From Oscillospiraceae bacterium (GTDB lineage Bacteria; Bacillota_A; Clostridia; Monoglobales; WRBX01): a stretch of DNA of 9,190 nt. The DNA is taken from contig WRBX01000018.1 in NCBI GenBank assembly GCA_009784335.1, positions 1-9,190 on the forward strand, written 5' to 3'. The notes under the pieces were generated by a model. It searched no databases, had not been told where the DNA came from, and saw only the letters and a list, made by a program, of their open reading frames with translations. Position 1 is the first letter of the stretch. Every line of letters starts with the position of its first letter. Position numbers and translations under genes: made by a program. Shown here piece after piece: positions 8,951 to 9,190 of the stretch.

Positions 8951-9067
8951 TTTCACATTTTTCACCTCAAATTTTCTGAATATGGAGATTTTCGGCGAAA
9001 AATGCATAAGTTTTTGTGTTTCTGCACCAATTGGCTTGAAACAAATTTTTCTTTTTATGAAGAAAAA

Positions 9068-9120
9068 TTTACAAAAACTTAACAAAATCTTTACATTTTC
9101 TTTACAAAAACTTAACAAAA
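9068..9120. repeat. Exact 20-bp direct repeat, 33-bp period
   Basis: The same 20 bases (tttacaaaaacttaacaaaa) occur at 9068-9087 and 9101-9120. The 13-bp spacer tctttacattttc contains another tttaca. Three helical turns separate the copies. They lie upstream of both divergent promoters and resemble the ttacaaaa units at 8929-8950. Confidence 0.75.
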
Positions 9121-9135
9121 ACGGCTAATTTCCTA

Positions 9136-9164
9136 TTGACTTTTTCTTCCTCGCGTGATAATGT
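9136..9164 (+). promoter_or_regulatory. Possible plus-strand promoter for a gene beyond the right edge
   Basis: TTGACT (9136-9141), a 17-nt spacer and TAATGT (9159-9164). GATAAT at 9157-9162 is a better hexamer but has a 15-nt spacer. Just downstream is AGAGTGGGGGAGTG (9173-9186), two AGTG units eight bases apart. The gene itself is not in the window. Confidence 0.45.
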
Positions 9165-9190
9165 TTAATCATAGAGTGGGGGAGTGTTGC

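Larger units (their letters stand above)
8842..9190. other. AT-rich intergenic region upstream of the SLH gene
   Basis: This 349-bp stretch has no convincing gene. It holds the SLH promoter on the left, two sets of short A/T-rich direct repeats (8929-8950 and 9068-9120), an unremarkable stretch around 8951-9067, and a plus-strand promoter-like site near the right edge. It probably separates two divergently transcribed genes, the right one lying outside the window. Confidence 0.7.

Noticed and set aside
8930..9118. 62-codon minus-strand open frame in the AT-rich gap
   Set aside because: It starts with TTG, has no ribosome binding site, and its repeated LSFCK string is only the translation of the 33-bp direct repeat; composition is that of A/T-rich spacer.
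8929..9120. Replication origin
   Set aside because: The region is A/T-rich with repeats, but no TTATCCACA-type DnaA boxes and no dnaA/dnaN neighbours are seen.

Overview
The window looks like a chromosomal segment of an uncultured, AT-leaning, spore-forming Clostridia member (Bacillota). Supporting this are a SipL-type DUF3794 + LysM spore-coat protein, a TepA-type ClpP-fold protease, a PdaA-type peptidoglycan de-N-acetylase, an SLH-domain surface protein, GGAG-type ribosome binding sites and intrinsic terminators. The finer lineage cannot be set from the sequence alone. Seven protein genes are recognisable, six on the minus strand and one (tepA) on the plus strand. No rRNA, tRNA, CRISPR array or insertion sequence was seen.

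Layout from left to right. (1) 1-774, minus: PdaA-like polysaccharide deacetylase, its 3' end cut by the window edge. (2) 775-807: a terminator-like hairpin that holds the pdaA ribosome binding site in its stem. (3) 839-1498, minus: HAD phosphatase, overlapping by 8 bp the end of (4) 1491-3350, minus: enolase with an intact active site and an extra 185-residue Pro/Trp/Thr/Asn-rich C-terminal tail. (5) 3351-3571: enolase promoter, then a bidirectional terminator flanked by inverted arrays of a TAGTGGC-like heptamer. (6) 3572-5074, minus: sipL-like gene with a SigE-like promoter. (7) 5136-5236: a 101-bp hairpin repeat built from ACAGAT units, between the divergent sipL and tepA genes. (8) 5282-5983, plus: tepA. 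(9) 6000-6770, minus: RluB-family pseudouridine synthase carrying an in-frame palindromic repeat insertion, with a promoter that predicts a leaderless mRNA. (10) 6818-6848: terminator. (11) 6865-8841, minus: secreted SLH-domain protein with a beta-helix-like N-terminal part and a Cys-rich middle. (12) 8842-9190: AT-rich intergenic region with short direct repeats, the SLH gene promoter, and at the right edge a plus-strand promoter for a gene outside the window.

How the genes relate: eno and the HAD phosphatase form a translationally coupled pair. sipL, tepA and pdaA all point to sporulation or cell-envelope work. The SLH protein is a cell-surface component. The most unusual features are the enolase tail, the repeat inserted in frame into rluB, the heptamer array that supplies the last codons of sipL, and start codons placed directly after terminator-like U-tracts or directly downstream of -10 elements.
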